Shown in pieces: positions 1-7,557 of a DNA stretch of 43,606 nt. Location: contig CAJUOA010000014.1 of assembly GCA_910587785.1 (NCBI GenBank), positions 1 to 43,606 of the forward strand, given 5' to 3'. Each line of letters begins with the position of its first letter. Positions within the stretch are counted from its first letter, which is position 1. The DNA is from an uncultured Oscillospiraceae bacterium (GTDB lineage Bacteria > Bacillota > Clostridia > Oscillospirales > Oscillospiraceae). Under the pieces are notes generated by a model, which had not been told where the DNA came from, made no database searches, and was given only the letters and a program-made list of their open reading frames with translations. Position numbers and translations under genes: made by a program.

Positions 1-63
1 GTTTTTTGGTGACTTTTTGTCCGCACAAAAAGTCACCCGGGGTCCGGGGCCGGGGAGGCCCCG
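1..63 (+). repeat. Intergenic double-hairpin repeat, copy 1
   Basis: This stretch carries a perfect 13-bp stem (GGTGACTTTTTGT, loop CCGC) at 8-37, followed by a GC-rich hairpin built on GGGGC/GCCCC. The same unit recurs at 28210-28270, including the preceding T-run, with only small changes in the second hairpin. In both places it sits just upstream of a ribosome-binding site and a plus-strand gene. The function is unknown; it could be a REP-like element or the terminator of the gene that ends before the window. The T-run and the stem are seen directly; the rest is inference. Confidence 0.8.
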
Positions 64-84
64 AATAAGTTAGGAGGAACACCG

Positions 85-588
85 ATGTACGATGAACTGA
101 CAGAAATCGACATCAAGAAGATGAAAGAAGAAATCGCCTATCGGATCCAGGTACTGCGCCCGCAACTGATTGCGGACGTCCAAACTGCCCGCGCTTTCGG
201 CGACCTGAGCGAAAATTTCGAGTACAAGTGCGCCAAGCAGGAAAAAAACCGCAACGAGAGCCGGATCAGATACCTGGAACGCATGGTCCGCACCGCCAAG
301 GTGATTACCGACACCTCCTCGGAGGACACTATCGGACTTTACGATAAAATCGTTGTTTTCAACGAGAAACTGCAAAAGGAAATGTCCCTGCAAATCGTGA
401 CCACCCTCCGGCAGGACGCTCTGCGGGGAGCTATCAGTAAGGAATCCCCCGTGGGCAAGGCCCTCCTGGGCCGCCGCGCAGGCGAGCGCGTCCACGTCAA
501 AGCCAGCGAAACCTTGGAGTACGATATGGTCATCCGATCCATCGAAAAGGGGGAGGACGACGGCTCCCTCGCCATCAGCTCGTATTGA
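85..588 (+). CDS. greA: Transcription elongation factor GreA/GreB family
   Basis: The 167-residue product has the GreA layout: an N-terminal coiled-coil hairpin (about residues 1-75) with the acidic-tip motif GDLSENFEY near residue 39, then an FKBP-like C-terminal domain ending in a short beta-strand segment. Gre factors enter the RNA polymerase secondary channel and stimulate cleavage of backtracked transcripts. The ATG is preceded by AGGAGG at a good distance. A PPOX-fold gene follows after 12 bp, so the two are probably co-transcribed. Gut Clostridia often carry more than one Gre paralogue, so this may not be the only greA. Confidence 0.9.
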   Translation: MYDELTEIDIKKMKEEIAYRIQVLRPQLIADVQTARAFGDLSENFEYKCAKQEKNRNESRIRYLERMVRTAKVITDTSSEDTIGLYDKIVVFNEKLQKEMSLQIVTTLRQDALRGAISKESPVGKALLGRRAGERVHVKASETLEYDMVIRSIEKGEDDGSLAISSY

Positions 589-600
589 GGAGGAACCATT

Positions 601-1053
601 ATGAGAAGAACAGACCGTCAGCGGGACGCCGCTTTCGCCTGGGAGGTCTTCGACCGTGCGCCTTACGCCGTCTTGAGCGTCCGGGACGGCGAGGGCGGTT
701 ACGGTATCCCCGTCAGCCCCGCCCGGGTGGGGGAGACCATCTACTTCCACAGCGCCCCGGCTGGGAAAAAACTGGACTGCCTGCGCAAGTGGCCGGAGGC
801 CACCCTCACCGCGGCAGAAGTCCTTGGACCGGAACGGTTCAGCGTCCGCTATCGCTCCGCCGTGGCCTGTGGCCGGGTGATCCCCGTGGAGGACCCGGCG
901 GAAAAGCTGGAGGCCCTCCGGGCCATCACCCGGCAGCACTGCCCCCAGGACCTCCCGGACTTCGACGCCTATGCGCCCCCCATCCTCAAGAGCACCTTCG
1001 TCTGGAGGATGGAGGTCTCTGAGATCACAGGAAAGGAGCGGACGCCGGGTTGA
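601..1053 (+). CDS. Pyridoxamine 5'-phosphate oxidase-fold (NimA-like) flavoprotein
   Basis: The 150-residue product matches the short PPOX/NimA-type FMN-binding split barrel: an N-terminal segment with a conserved APYAVLSV-type strand, a central GIPVSPA segment, and the IYFHSAPAGKK strand that normally contacts the FMN phosphate. Members reduce small substrates such as nitroimidazoles, or bind flavin or haem; the substrate here cannot be told. AGGAGG precedes the ATG. The stop overlaps the TTG start of the next gene by 4 bp (TTGA), so translation is probably coupled. Confidence 0.8.
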   Translation: MRRTDRQRDAAFAWEVFDRAPYAVLSVRDGEGGYGIPVSPARVGETIYFHSAPAGKKLDCLRKWPEATLTAAEVLGPERFSVRYRSAVACGRVIPVEDPAEKLEALRAITRQHCPQDLPDFDAYAPPILKSTFVWRMEVSEITGKERTPG

Positions 1054-2123
1054 AACAGGCAGTCAGAATTTTGCTGACAGTCCTGCTGGTGCTGGTCTTG
1101 GCCGTGGGAGGCTACGCGGCCTACGTCTTCCTCTCCTGGTACCGCCTGGACGACAACCTCCCCCTGGAGGTGCAGACCCTCCACGACTACGGCATAGACC
1201 GCCCCCTGGAGACCGGGAGGCGCTACCGTGCGGCCTCCTACAACATCGGCTTCGGGGCCTACAGCGGCGACTACAGCTTCTTCATGGACGGCGGCACGGA
1301 GAGCCGCGCCCGCTCCCCGGAGGCGGTGGTGGAGAACGTCTCCGGCGCGGTCCAGGCCCTGCAGGAGCTGGACCCGGACTTCCTCCTCCTCCAGGAGGTG
1401 GACGTGGACGGCACCCGCAGCCACCATCAGGACGAGTGGGCCCTGGTGTGCAGTCAGACCGCTTACCTCCACGGCACCTTCGCCCAGAATTACGACAGCC
1501 CCTACCTCTTTTGGCCCCTCCTGTCGCCCCACGGGGCCAACCGGGCCGGACAGGCCACCTTCTCTAAGCTCCCCATCACATCAGCCCTCCGGCGGCAATT
1601 GCCCATTGAGGAGAGCTTCATGAAGCTGGTGGACCTGGACCGGTGCTACAGCGTCCAGCGCCTCAGCGTAGGGGAGCGGGAGCTGGTGCTCTACAACCTC
1701 CATCTCTCCGCCTATACCTCCGACGGCACCATCGCGGAGAAGCAGTTGAAGATGCTCTTCGCGGACATGCTTGCGGAGTACGAAAAGGGCAATTACGCCA
1801 TCGCCGGGGGCGACTTCAATAAGGACATCCTCGGACATTCCGAGGAGACCTTCGGCGTCTCCGGCCCGGACTACACCTGGGCCCAGCCCATCCCCCCGGA
1901 GCTGGTCCCGGAGGGACTGTCCATCGTCGCCCCCTTTGACGAGGACGATCCGGTGCCTTCCTGCCGCAACGCCGACCGCCCTTACGGCCCCGGCAGCTAC
2001 GTGGTCACCGTGGACGGCTTCATCGTCTCCGCCAATGTCACTGTGGAGCGCGCTTCGGTCTACGATACCGCCTTCCGCTGGAGCGACCACAACCCCGTTT
2101 ACCTGGATTTTATCCTGGAATGA
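1050..2123 (+). CDS. Membrane-anchored endonuclease/exonuclease/phosphatase (EEP) family protein
   Basis: The 357-residue protein has one N-terminal transmembrane segment (residues 5-28) without a clear cleavage site, then an EEP fold. Visible EEP motifs, in order, are SYNIGFG, LLLQEVD (metal-binding Glu), YNLHLSAY, GGDFNKD (Asp/Asn pair), DGFIVS and the C-terminal WSDHNPV with the catalytic His. The family hydrolyses phosphodiesters or phosphomonoesters of nucleic acids, sphingolipids or inositides; an extracellular phospholipid- or nucleotide-directed role is plausible but not shown. The start is TTG, overlapping the upstream stop, with GGAG about 13 bases before it. A convergent hairpin follows at 2127-2158. 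Confidence 0.85.
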   Translation: MKQAVRILLTVLLVLVLAVGGYAAYVFLSWYRLDDNLPLEVQTLHDYGIDRPLETGRRYRAASYNIGFGAYSGDYSFFMDGGTESRARSPEAVVENVSGAVQALQELDPDFLLLQEVDVDGTRSHHQDEWALVCSQTAYLHGTFAQNYDSPYLFWPLLSPHGANRAGQATFSKLPITSALRRQLPIEESFMKLVDLDRCYSVQRLSVGERELVLYNLHLSAYTSDGTIAEKQLKMLFADMLAEYEKGNYAIAGGDFNKDILGHSEETFGVSGPDYTWAQPIPPELVPEGLSIVAPFDEDDPVPSCRNADRPYGPGSYVVTVDGFIVSANVTVERASVYDTAFRWSDHNPVYLDFILE

Positions 2124-2126
2124 GAA

Positions 2127-2158
2127 AATCCCCCTCGCCCAGCCGGGTGAGGGGGATT
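2127..2158 (-). terminator. Rho-independent terminator of the aminotransferase gene
   Basis: A 14-bp stem with one G-T pair and an AGCC loop lies in the 37 bp between convergent genes. On the minus strand it is followed by TTTTCTC, so it ends the aminotransferase transcript; it may also slow the plus-strand transcript. Confidence 0.8.
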
Positions 2159-2160
2159 GA

Positions 2161-3327
2161 TCATGCCATTTTCTCCTTGATATGGCTCAGCCGCTCCAGG
2201 GCCTCGCTGAGGGTCTCATCCCTCTTGGCGAAGTGGAGCCGGACGATATCCTGGACATCCTCCTTAAAGAAGGACGTGCCGGGGACGCAGGCCACGCCCA
2301 CCTTCCGGGCCATCTCCTCGCAGAATTCCACATCCGTCTGCCCCTTTTTCAGGTAGGGCCCAATGTTGGCCAGGACGAAGTACGCGCCCTGGGGGTCGGT
2401 GAATGGAATGCCAATGCGTTTGAGCCCGTCGGTGAAGAGCTTTTTCATATGGGCGTAGTGGGCCCTGAATTCATCATAGTAGCTGTCAGGCATGTCCAGC
2501 CCCACCACAGCGGCCTCCATGAGGGGGGAGGGAGCGCCCACGGTGTTGAAGTCGTGGTACTGCTTGATACGCTCCATGATGGGCTCCGGGGCGATGGCGT
2601 AGCCCAGCCGCCACCCGGTGATGGAGTAGGTCTTGGAGAGGCTGGAACAGCTCACCGTCCGCTCCCACATGCCGGGCAGGGAGTTCATATAGGTGTGCTT
2701 GTGGCCCTCGTAGATGATGTGCTCATAGACCTCATCCATGATGGCGTAGACATCGTATTTGACGCACAGGTCCGCAATGATCTTCAGCTCGTCACAGGTG
2801 AACACCTTGCCGCTGGGGTTGGAGGGATTGCAGACCAAAATGGCCTTGGCTCCCTGCTTGAAGGCATCCTCCAGTACGTTGGCGTCAAAGCCGAAGTCCG
2901 GCGGGACCAGGGGGACGAACACCGGCTCGCAGCCGGCCATGATGGCCTGGGCCCGGTAGTTCTCAAAGTAGGGGGAGAAGAGGATGACCTTGTCCCCGGG
3001 GTTGGTAAGGGCAAAGAGGGTATCCACCATGGCCTCCGTGGAGCCGATGGTGACTACGATCTCCTTTTCCGGGTCCAGGGTGCGGCCCATGAAGCGTCCG
3101 CACTTGCGGGCCAGGGCCTGCCGGAAGTTGGGCGCGCCCATGGTGATGGGGTACTGGTGGGGACCCAGGAGGCTGACCTCGGCCAGACGGTCCAGCATCT
3201 CCCGGGGCGGGTCGAAGTCCGGGAACCCCTGGGCCAGATTGATGGCCCCGCAGTCCAGGGAGATACGGGTCATCCGGCGGATCACCGAATCGGTGAACAA
3301 CTTATTTTTCCTGCTCAATTCCTGCAT
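2161..3327 (-). CDS. PLP-dependent class I/II aminotransferase
   Basis: The 388-residue product is a fold-type I aminotransferase of the AspC/PatA group. Visible motifs are AILVCNPSNPSGKVF, DEVYEHIIYEG (PLP-binding Asp and Tyr) and SLSKTYSITGWRLGY, whose Lys forms the Schiff base. Length is normal for the family. It should transfer amino groups between an amino acid and a 2-oxo acid; whether aspartate, aromatic or another amino acid is used cannot be read from sequence. It is a single-gene transcript with its own promoter (3375-3403) and terminator. Confidence 0.9.
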   Translation of the reverse strand: MQELSRKNKLFTDSVIRRMTRISLDCGAINLAQGFPDFDPPREMLDRLAEVSLLGPHQYPITMGAPNFRQALARKCGRFMGRTLDPEKEIVVTIGSTEAMVDTLFALTNPGDKVILFSPYFENYRAQAIMAGCEPVFVPLVPPDFGFDANVLEDAFKQGAKAILVCNPSNPSGKVFTCDELKIIADLCVKYDVYAIMDEVYEHIIYEGHKHTYMNSLPGMWERTVSCSSLSKTYSITGWRLGYAIAPEPIMERIKQYHDFNTVGAPSPLMEAAVVGLDMPDSYYDEFRAHYAHMKKLFTDGLKRIGIPFTDPQGAYFVLANIGPYLKKGQTDVEFCEEMARKVGVACVPGTSFFKEDVQDIVRLHFAKRDETLSEALERLSHIKEKMA

Positions 3328-3374
3328 GGAGCATCAGTCCTTTTTCTTCTTTTTCCGCTGGGGAAATCAAGTTT

Positions 3375-3403
3375 ACTTTATCACTTTCTATTGTTAAAGT
3401 CAA
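3375..3403 (-). promoter_or_regulatory. SigA-type promoter of the aminotransferase gene
   Basis: On the minus strand TTGACT (3398-3403) and TAAAGT (3375-3380) are separated by exactly 17 bp, about 50 bp upstream of the start codon. Confidence 0.65.
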
Positions 3404-3481
3404 TGGGGAAGTGGTACAAAGAACGGCGTGTCTGCCGGAGAAATCTTTGTTTCCGCGTTTTCCAGAGGGGGACAGAATCGG

Positions 3482-3510
3482 AAAAGAGGCCCCGCCAGCG
3501 GCGGAGCCTC
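3482..3510 (-). terminator. Terminator after the ftsEX-M23 operon
   Basis: On the minus strand GAGGCTCCGCC and GGCGGGGCCTC form an 11-bp stem (one wobble pair) with loop GCT, followed by TTTTCC. It lies 7 bp after the M23 gene stop codon and ends the ftsE-ftsX-M23 transcript. Confidence 0.85.
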
Positions 3511-3517
3511 CTGCTTT

Positions 3518-4735
3518 TTAATATGCCTGGATCCAGCCGGGCAGGTAGGTCCTGGGGTCAATGCGGGACCCGCCCTCCTTGATCTCGTAGTGGAGATGGG
3601 GCCCGCTGGAGATGCCCGTGGAGCCGGTGACGCCGATGACCTGCCCCTGGGAGACCACGTCGCCCTCCTTCACCGAGCGGCTGGACATGTGGGCGTAGAG
3701 GGTAGTATTGCCGGGGCCATGGCTGATGACCACGTAGTTGCCGTAGGAGCTGGACTTCTCGGAGGTGATGACCACCCCGGCCTTGGTGGCCAGCACGCTG
3801 GTGGAGTAGCCTACGCCGCCGATATCGACGCCCTTGTGGTTGGTGGAAGCGCCCCGGATGCCGGTGCTCCGGGAGCCGTAGGGGGAGGTGATCTTTTTGC
3901 TTGCATTCTCCGGCCAGATGTACCCGCCCGCGGTAGCGGTCCAGTTCATCTGGGCGGCCCGCATCTGCTCCTCCAGCTCCTTCTCCTTCTTCTTGATGGC
4001 CTCCTGGATACGCTTCTCCTCGGCCTCCTTCTCCGCCAGGAGGGCGGCGGCGATCTCCTCGTTTGCCTGGAGCTCCTTGACCAGATCGTCAGCAGCCTTG
4101 CGCTGCCCGTCCAGCTCCACCTTCTTGGCCTCCTGCTCGGCCTTGGCCTGCTCGGCTTCCGTCTTGAGCTGTTCCTGGTAGGCATGCTTCTCCTCAATCT
4201 CCACATGGATGCGCCGGAGCTCGTCCAGCACGCTCTGGTCGTAGTTCATGACCGCCTGGATATCGGAGAGGCGGCTGAGGAGGTCGGAGAAGCTGGAGGC
4301 CTTGAAGAGCACGGCCCAGTAGGAGGTGGTGCCCGACTTCTCCATGGCCCGGGCCCGGTTGCAGAAGAGCTCGTACTGGTCCGCCTCCTGCTGTTGGTTG
4401 ACCTCCAGCTCGTAGGCGGTCTGCTCCAGCAGGGCCTCGTAGCCGGAGATCTGGGAGGCGATGTTCTCGATCTCCCGGACGGTGACGGCGATCTGGTCGT
4501 CCAGGAGGTTCCGCTTTTTGATGGCGTCGTTCTTGTCGTTTTTCAGCTTGGAGAGCTGGGACTCGATATCCTGCCGCTCACTTTTGAGCCCCTTGGCGTC
4601 ATCTTTCAGGTTGTCGATCTCCTTCTGGGTCACCGCATGGGCGGTGGGGACCAGCCCCGCGTCCTGAGCAGGGGGGAGGAGGGCCAGCAGTAACAGTGCC
4701 GCCAGCAGTCCGGCGAGTTTGCGCCGCGTTTTCAT
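3518..4735 (-). CDS. Secreted coiled-coil M23 peptidase, FtsEX-partner (PcsB/EnvC type)
   Basis: The 405-residue protein starts with a signal peptide ending near AHA, continues as a long charged coiled coil (about residues 35-260, heptads rich in Glu, Lys and Gln), and ends in a LytM/M23 zinc endopeptidase domain. The domain shows HKGVDIG (zinc His and Asp) and HLHYEI (catalytic and zinc His), so it should be active. It lies 20 bp downstream of ftsX, which fits a peptidoglycan hydrolase or activator controlled by FtsEX at the division site. The ATG at 4735 is preferred because AAAGGA lies about 12 bases upstream; an ATG 12 bases earlier has no room for a ribosome site. Confidence 0.9.
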   Translation of the reverse strand: MKTRRKLAGLLAALLLLALLPPAQDAGLVPTAHAVTQKEIDNLKDDAKGLKSERQDIESQLSKLKNDKNDAIKKRNLLDDQIAVTVREIENIASQISGYEALLEQTAYELEVNQQQEADQYELFCNRARAMEKSGTTSYWAVLFKASSFSDLLSRLSDIQAVMNYDQSVLDELRRIHVEIEEKHAYQEQLKTEAEQAKAEQEAKKVELDGQRKAADDLVKELQANEEIAAALLAEKEAEEKRIQEAIKKKEKELEEQMRAAQMNWTATAGGYIWPENASKKITSPYGSRSTGIRGASTNHKGVDIGGVGYSTSVLATKAGVVITSEKSSSYGNYVVISHGPGNTTLYAHMSSRSVKEGDVVSQGQVIGVTGSTGISSGPHLHYEIKEGGSRIDPRTYLPGWIQAY

Positions 4736-4755
4736 AGTGTATGTCATCCTTTCGT

Positions 4756-5643
4756 TTAGACCTGTAAAAACTTACTGATGGCGGAGAGGCTCCCTCCCAC
4801 ACCGATGAGCATCCCGGCGATGGCGAAGATCACCGCCACATAGCTCCACATATCCACAAAGGGCACGGTAGTGATGAGGTTGATAGTGTCGTTGGAGGCG
4901 ATGGAGCGGGCCACGGCCTCGTAGAGCCCCCACTGGAGGAAGAACCCGATGACCGCCGAGAACAGCCCCAGCAGGAACCCCTCGTACACGAAGGGCCAGC
5001 GGATGAAGCCGTTGGTAGCGCCCACCATCTTCATGATGGCGATCTCGTCCCGGCGGTCGAAGGTGGTCAGCTTGATGGTGTTGGCCATGATGAACACCGA
5101 CACCAGCGCCAGCACCGCGATGAGCACCACGCACACCACCCCCGCCACGTTGCGGATGGTGATGAACCCCGCCGCCTCGTCCTCGTAGGCTTGGACACTC
5201 TCAATGCCCGGCAGGGCCTCCAGAGCCTCTTTCGTCTCGCGCATATAGCCGATGTCCGCCAGGTCGATAGCAAAGCGGTGGTTGAAGTTGTTGTCCGGCA
5301 GGCCCTGGAAGAGCTCGTCATCCTCATACCTGCTCCGGAAAGCAGCGGCGGCCTCCACGTCAGAGATGAACGTCGCTCCCGCCACGTTGTCCACCGCCAG
5401 AATCTCCTTCTCCATGGCCCGGGCCTCTTCCTCGCTGGCGCCCAGGTCCACGAAAGCCAGAATTTGGCTCTCGCTCTCCAGGTCCGCCAGCATGGCGTTG
5501 GCGTTGACCGCCACCAAAGTGAAGGTGCCCATGATGATGAGGCAGGCCACGGTGATGCCCACGGTGGCAAAGGACATGAATCCGTGGCTGAACATATTGA
5601 CCGCGCCCTCTTTGGCGAAATAAAAGATATTGTGTCTGCTCAC
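4756..5643 (-). CDS. ftsX: Cell-division ABC transporter permease FtsX
   Basis: The 295-residue protein has the FtsX plan: a short cytoplasmic start (FYFAKEG), a first membrane helix at about residues 20-42, an extracytoplasmic domain of about 120 residues, then three more helices. Cytoplasmic ATP-dependent conformational change by FtsE is passed through FtsX to the extracellular coiled-coil hydrolase. The start is GTG, overlapping the ftsE stop in GTGA, with AAGGAG upstream. The open frame extends further upstream inside ftsE, but that extension does not look like protein of this family. Confidence 0.93.
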   Translation of the reverse strand: MSRHNIFYFAKEGAVNMFSHGFMSFATVGITVACLIIMGTFTLVAVNANAMLADLESESQILAFVDLGASEEEARAMEKEILAVDNVAGATFISDVEAAAAFRSRYEDDELFQGLPDNNFNHRFAIDLADIGYMRETKEALEALPGIESVQAYEDEAAGFITIRNVAGVVCVVLIAVLALVSVFIMANTIKLTTFDRRDEIAIMKMVGATNGFIRWPFVYEGFLLGLFSAVIGFFLQWGLYEAVARSIASNDTINLITTVPFVDMWSYVAVIFAIAGMLIGVGGSLSAISKFLQV

Positions 5644-6326
5644 TGTGTTCTCCTTCCATACCAGCCCTTGCCGTCGCTGACCACCCTGCCCCGTTCCAGC
5701 ATGACCACCCGCTTGTCGAAGCGGTTGACCAGGTCCTTCTCGTGGGTGACGACCAGCACCGTGGTCCCCAGGGCGTTGATGCGCTCCAGCAGGCGCATGA
5801 TCTCCAGGGAGCGGGCGGGGTCCAGGTTGCCGGTGGGCTCGTCGGCGATGATGGTGCTGGGGTTGTTGAGCAGGGCGCGGGCGATGGCCACCCGCTGCTG
5901 CTCGCCGCCGGAGAGCTCCGAGGGGAGCCTCCGGCTCTTGTTTTCCAGCCCGACCAGGTTCAGGCAGTAGGGGATGCGCTTGCGGATCTCCTTGGGTCCC
6001 GCGCCCACGGCCCGCATGGCGAAGACCATGTTGTCGTAGACGCTCTTGGTGTCGATCAGGCGGAAGTCCTGGAAGATGACACCCACCGTCCGCCGCATAT
6101 AGGGGATCTGCCACTCCCTGATGTTCCGCAGGGAGAAGCCGTTGACCATCACCTTGCCCTCGGAGGGCTCGATCTCCCCGATGAGGAGCTTGATGACGGT
6201 GCTCTTCCCGCTCCCGGAGGGCCCGACCATGAAGACGAACTCCCCGTCCTGTATTTCCATCGTCAGCCCGTTGAGGGCGTGGGTGCCGTTGGGATATTCC
6301 TTTACAACATCTGTCAGTCGAATCAT
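5640..6326 (-). CDS. ftsE: Cell-division ABC transporter ATPase FtsE
   Basis: The 228-residue ATPase has a Walker A GPSGSGKST, ABC signature LSGGEQQR and Walker B TIIADEPTGNLD followed by the H-loop VVTHEK. Length and the N-terminal ITDVVKEYPNG-type strand fit FtsE. It powers FtsX and so controls peptidoglycan cleavage during division or elongation. It is the first gene of a three-gene operon with its own promoter at 6414-6442. Start ATG follows a GAGGAAGG-type site. Confidence 0.95.
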   Translation of the reverse strand: MIRLTDVVKEYPNGTHALNGLTMEIQDGEFVFMVGPSGSGKSTVIKLLIGEIEPSEGKVMVNGFSLRNIREWQIPYMRRTVGVIFQDFRLIDTKSVYDNMVFAMRAVGAGPKEIRKRIPYCLNLVGLENKSRRLPSELSGGEQQRVAIARALLNNPSTIIADEPTGNLDPARSLEIMRLLERINALGTTVLVVTHEKDLVNRFDKRVVMLERGRVVSDGKGWYGRRTQ

Positions 6327-6413
6327 TTTTATGCGTTACCTTCCTCGCGGGCGCTGTGCCCAGTCGTGACCAAAACCGGTCTATCTGCTTTCATTGACAG
6401 GACATACCTTTTT

Positions 6414-6442
6414 ATGATACACAATGACCGGCTTCCCGTCAA
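6414..6442 (-). promoter_or_regulatory. SigA-type promoter of ftsE
   Basis: On the minus strand TTGACG (6437-6442) and TATCAT (6414-6419) are separated by 17 bp. Transcription would start about 80 bp upstream of ftsE. Confidence 0.65.
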
Positions 6443-6495
6443 GGGAGTTGGGGGGATTTTCTCAAAATTTCTTGGCCCCATGACTGAGAGAAAAA

Positions 6496-6576
6496 GAGAT
6501 AAATTTATCACTTTCCTCTTGACAGGACGAAAGGACAGTGATATATTTATCTCATGTCGAGAGACAAATACATCTC
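6496..6576 (+). promoter_or_regulatory. Promoter of the DUF3796-XRE pair with three candidate operators
   Basis: A near-consensus promoter has TTGACA at 6519-6524, a 17-bp spacer and TATATT at 6542-6547. Three related 16-bp palindrome-like sites flank or overlap it: GAGATAAATTTATCAC (6496-6511), GTGATATATTTATCTC (6538-6553, overlapping the -10) and GAGACAAATACATCTC (6561-6576). Site centres are 42 and 23 bp apart. The second site covering the -10 suggests repression, most simply autoregulation by the XRE protein encoded second in this transcript; that link is inferred. Confidence 0.7.
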
Positions 6577-6601
6577 AAATCTTTTCATGAAGGGACCTGC
6601 T

Positions 6602-7291
6602 ATGACTATGAAAATGAGAAAAACACCCCGCTTTCCGAAATGGCTGTTTCTGGTGCTGCTGGGCATGACCTGCGCGGCGGCGACGGGAACGGCCGTATGG
6701 TACGACCTGACCTATAACAGCGGCAGGCTTGTCTACCCCATGGATTCCTATGCCTTCCAGCCCATGGATATTCCTATGATTATCGTCGTGGCGGCAGATG
6801 TCCTGTTCTTCCTGCACTTGGCGTTCCTGCTGGTCCGGGGGATCATAGCGCAGAGGGAGCATGTGGCGAAGACAGGCCGCACACGGCGGCTGAGCCCCAA
6901 GTTCGGCTTTCTGGGATTCCTGGGGCTTTTCGGCTTTGCGGGCTTCTGGTCCTACGGGGCTCTGGGGGACCTGACGCCCTTCGTCTTTTTCACGTTCTTC
7001 GGCTTCTTCGGGTTCTTCTTTGAGGGGAAGATGTCTAATATCCTCATGGATGAGCGCTACAAGGAAAACGCCGTCCGGGCGGAGCTGAAGGCGTACCGGG
7101 TGGGCTTTGGCACCGTCTTCGCTCTGCTGATCCTCGCGGGGCAGAGCGGCCGGTTCAAGGCGGACCTGGTCGCGCCGGTGCTGGTGGCGGGCATCGCCCT
7201 GACCGTGGCGCTGACCATGTTCCTCTCGGAGTACCTGCTCTACCGCTACGACCACGACGATGCCGCGGCGCTGGAGGAGGAGGGGGAGTAA
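6602..7291 (+). CDS. DUF3796-type membrane protein
   Basis: The protein (229 residues from this start) has five or six hydrophobic segments and the glycine/phenylalanine-rich core FGFLGFLGLFGFAGFW and FFGFFGFFFEGKMSN followed by DERY, which I associate with the DUF3796 family. No biochemical function is known to me. An in-frame ATG exists at 6554 but lies only 7 bp after the -10 box, and within an operator; the ATG at 6602 has AAGGGA 8 bases upstream and is preferred. The XRE gene starts directly after the stop codon. DUF3796 genes typically sit next to small HTH regulators, as here. Confidence 0.8.
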   Translation: MTMKMRKTPRFPKWLFLVLLGMTCAAATGTAVWYDLTYNSGRLVYPMDSYAFQPMDIPMIIVVAADVLFFLHLAFLLVRGIIAQREHVAKTGRTRRLSPKFGFLGFLGLFGFAGFWSYGALGDLTPFVFFTFFGFFGFFFEGKMSNILMDERYKENAVRAELKAYRVGFGTVFALLILAGQSGRFKADLVAPVLVAGIALTVALTMFLSEYLLYRYDHDDAAALEEEGE

Positions 7292-7492
7292 GTGGAGGGC
7301 TTTACCTGTGAGCTGAAACGCTACCGGCAGGCCAAGGGCCTCACCCAGGGACAGCTGGCGGAGCTGGTGGGCGTCCGCCGGGAGACCATCATGCGTCTGG
7401 AGAAGGCCCAGTACAATCCGTCGCTGAAATTGGCGGTGGACATCTCCCGGGCGGTGGGGGCGGCGATCGAGGAGATTTTCGTCTTTGAATAA
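7292..7492 (+). CDS. Small XRE-family HTH transcriptional regulator
   Basis: The 66-residue protein is essentially one Cro/C1-type helix-turn-helix: LTQGQLAELVGVRRETIMRLEKAQYNPSLKLAVDISRAVGA, with an acidic tail IEEIFVFE that is typical of the YozG-like group. The GTG start abuts the preceding TAA, and the GGAGGAGG run at the end of the upstream gene serves as ribosome site. It probably binds the repeated sites at 6496-6576 and represses its own operon. Confidence 0.88.
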   Translation: MEGFTCELKRYRQAKGLTQGQLAELVGVRRETIMRLEKAQYNPSLKLAVDISRAVGAAIEEIFVFE

Positions 7493-7532
7493 AAGCAGGG
7501 CCCGCTCTTGACATACAGTCAGGCGCGGGCCT
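7491..7532 (-). terminator. Probable terminator between convergent genes
   Basis: GCCCGC (7500-7505) pairs with GCGGGC (7525-7530) across a 19-base loop. On the minus strand it is followed by CTGCTTTTATT, so it would end the transcript of the helicase gene. The long loop makes the call tentative. Confidence 0.4.
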
Positions 7533-7557
7533 TGGCTTGGAGAATGGAGTTCTCCGG

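Noticed and set aside
3428..4693. Long plus-strand open frame opposite the M23 peptidase
   Set aside because: Low-complexity Leu/Gly/Asp composition typical of antisense to a coiled coil; the minus strand encodes a clear M23 enzyme.
4756..6114. FtsX read as a 452-residue protein
   Set aside because: The first 157 codons are the ftsE region in another frame; the GTG at 5643 with AAGGAG gives the normal FtsX length.
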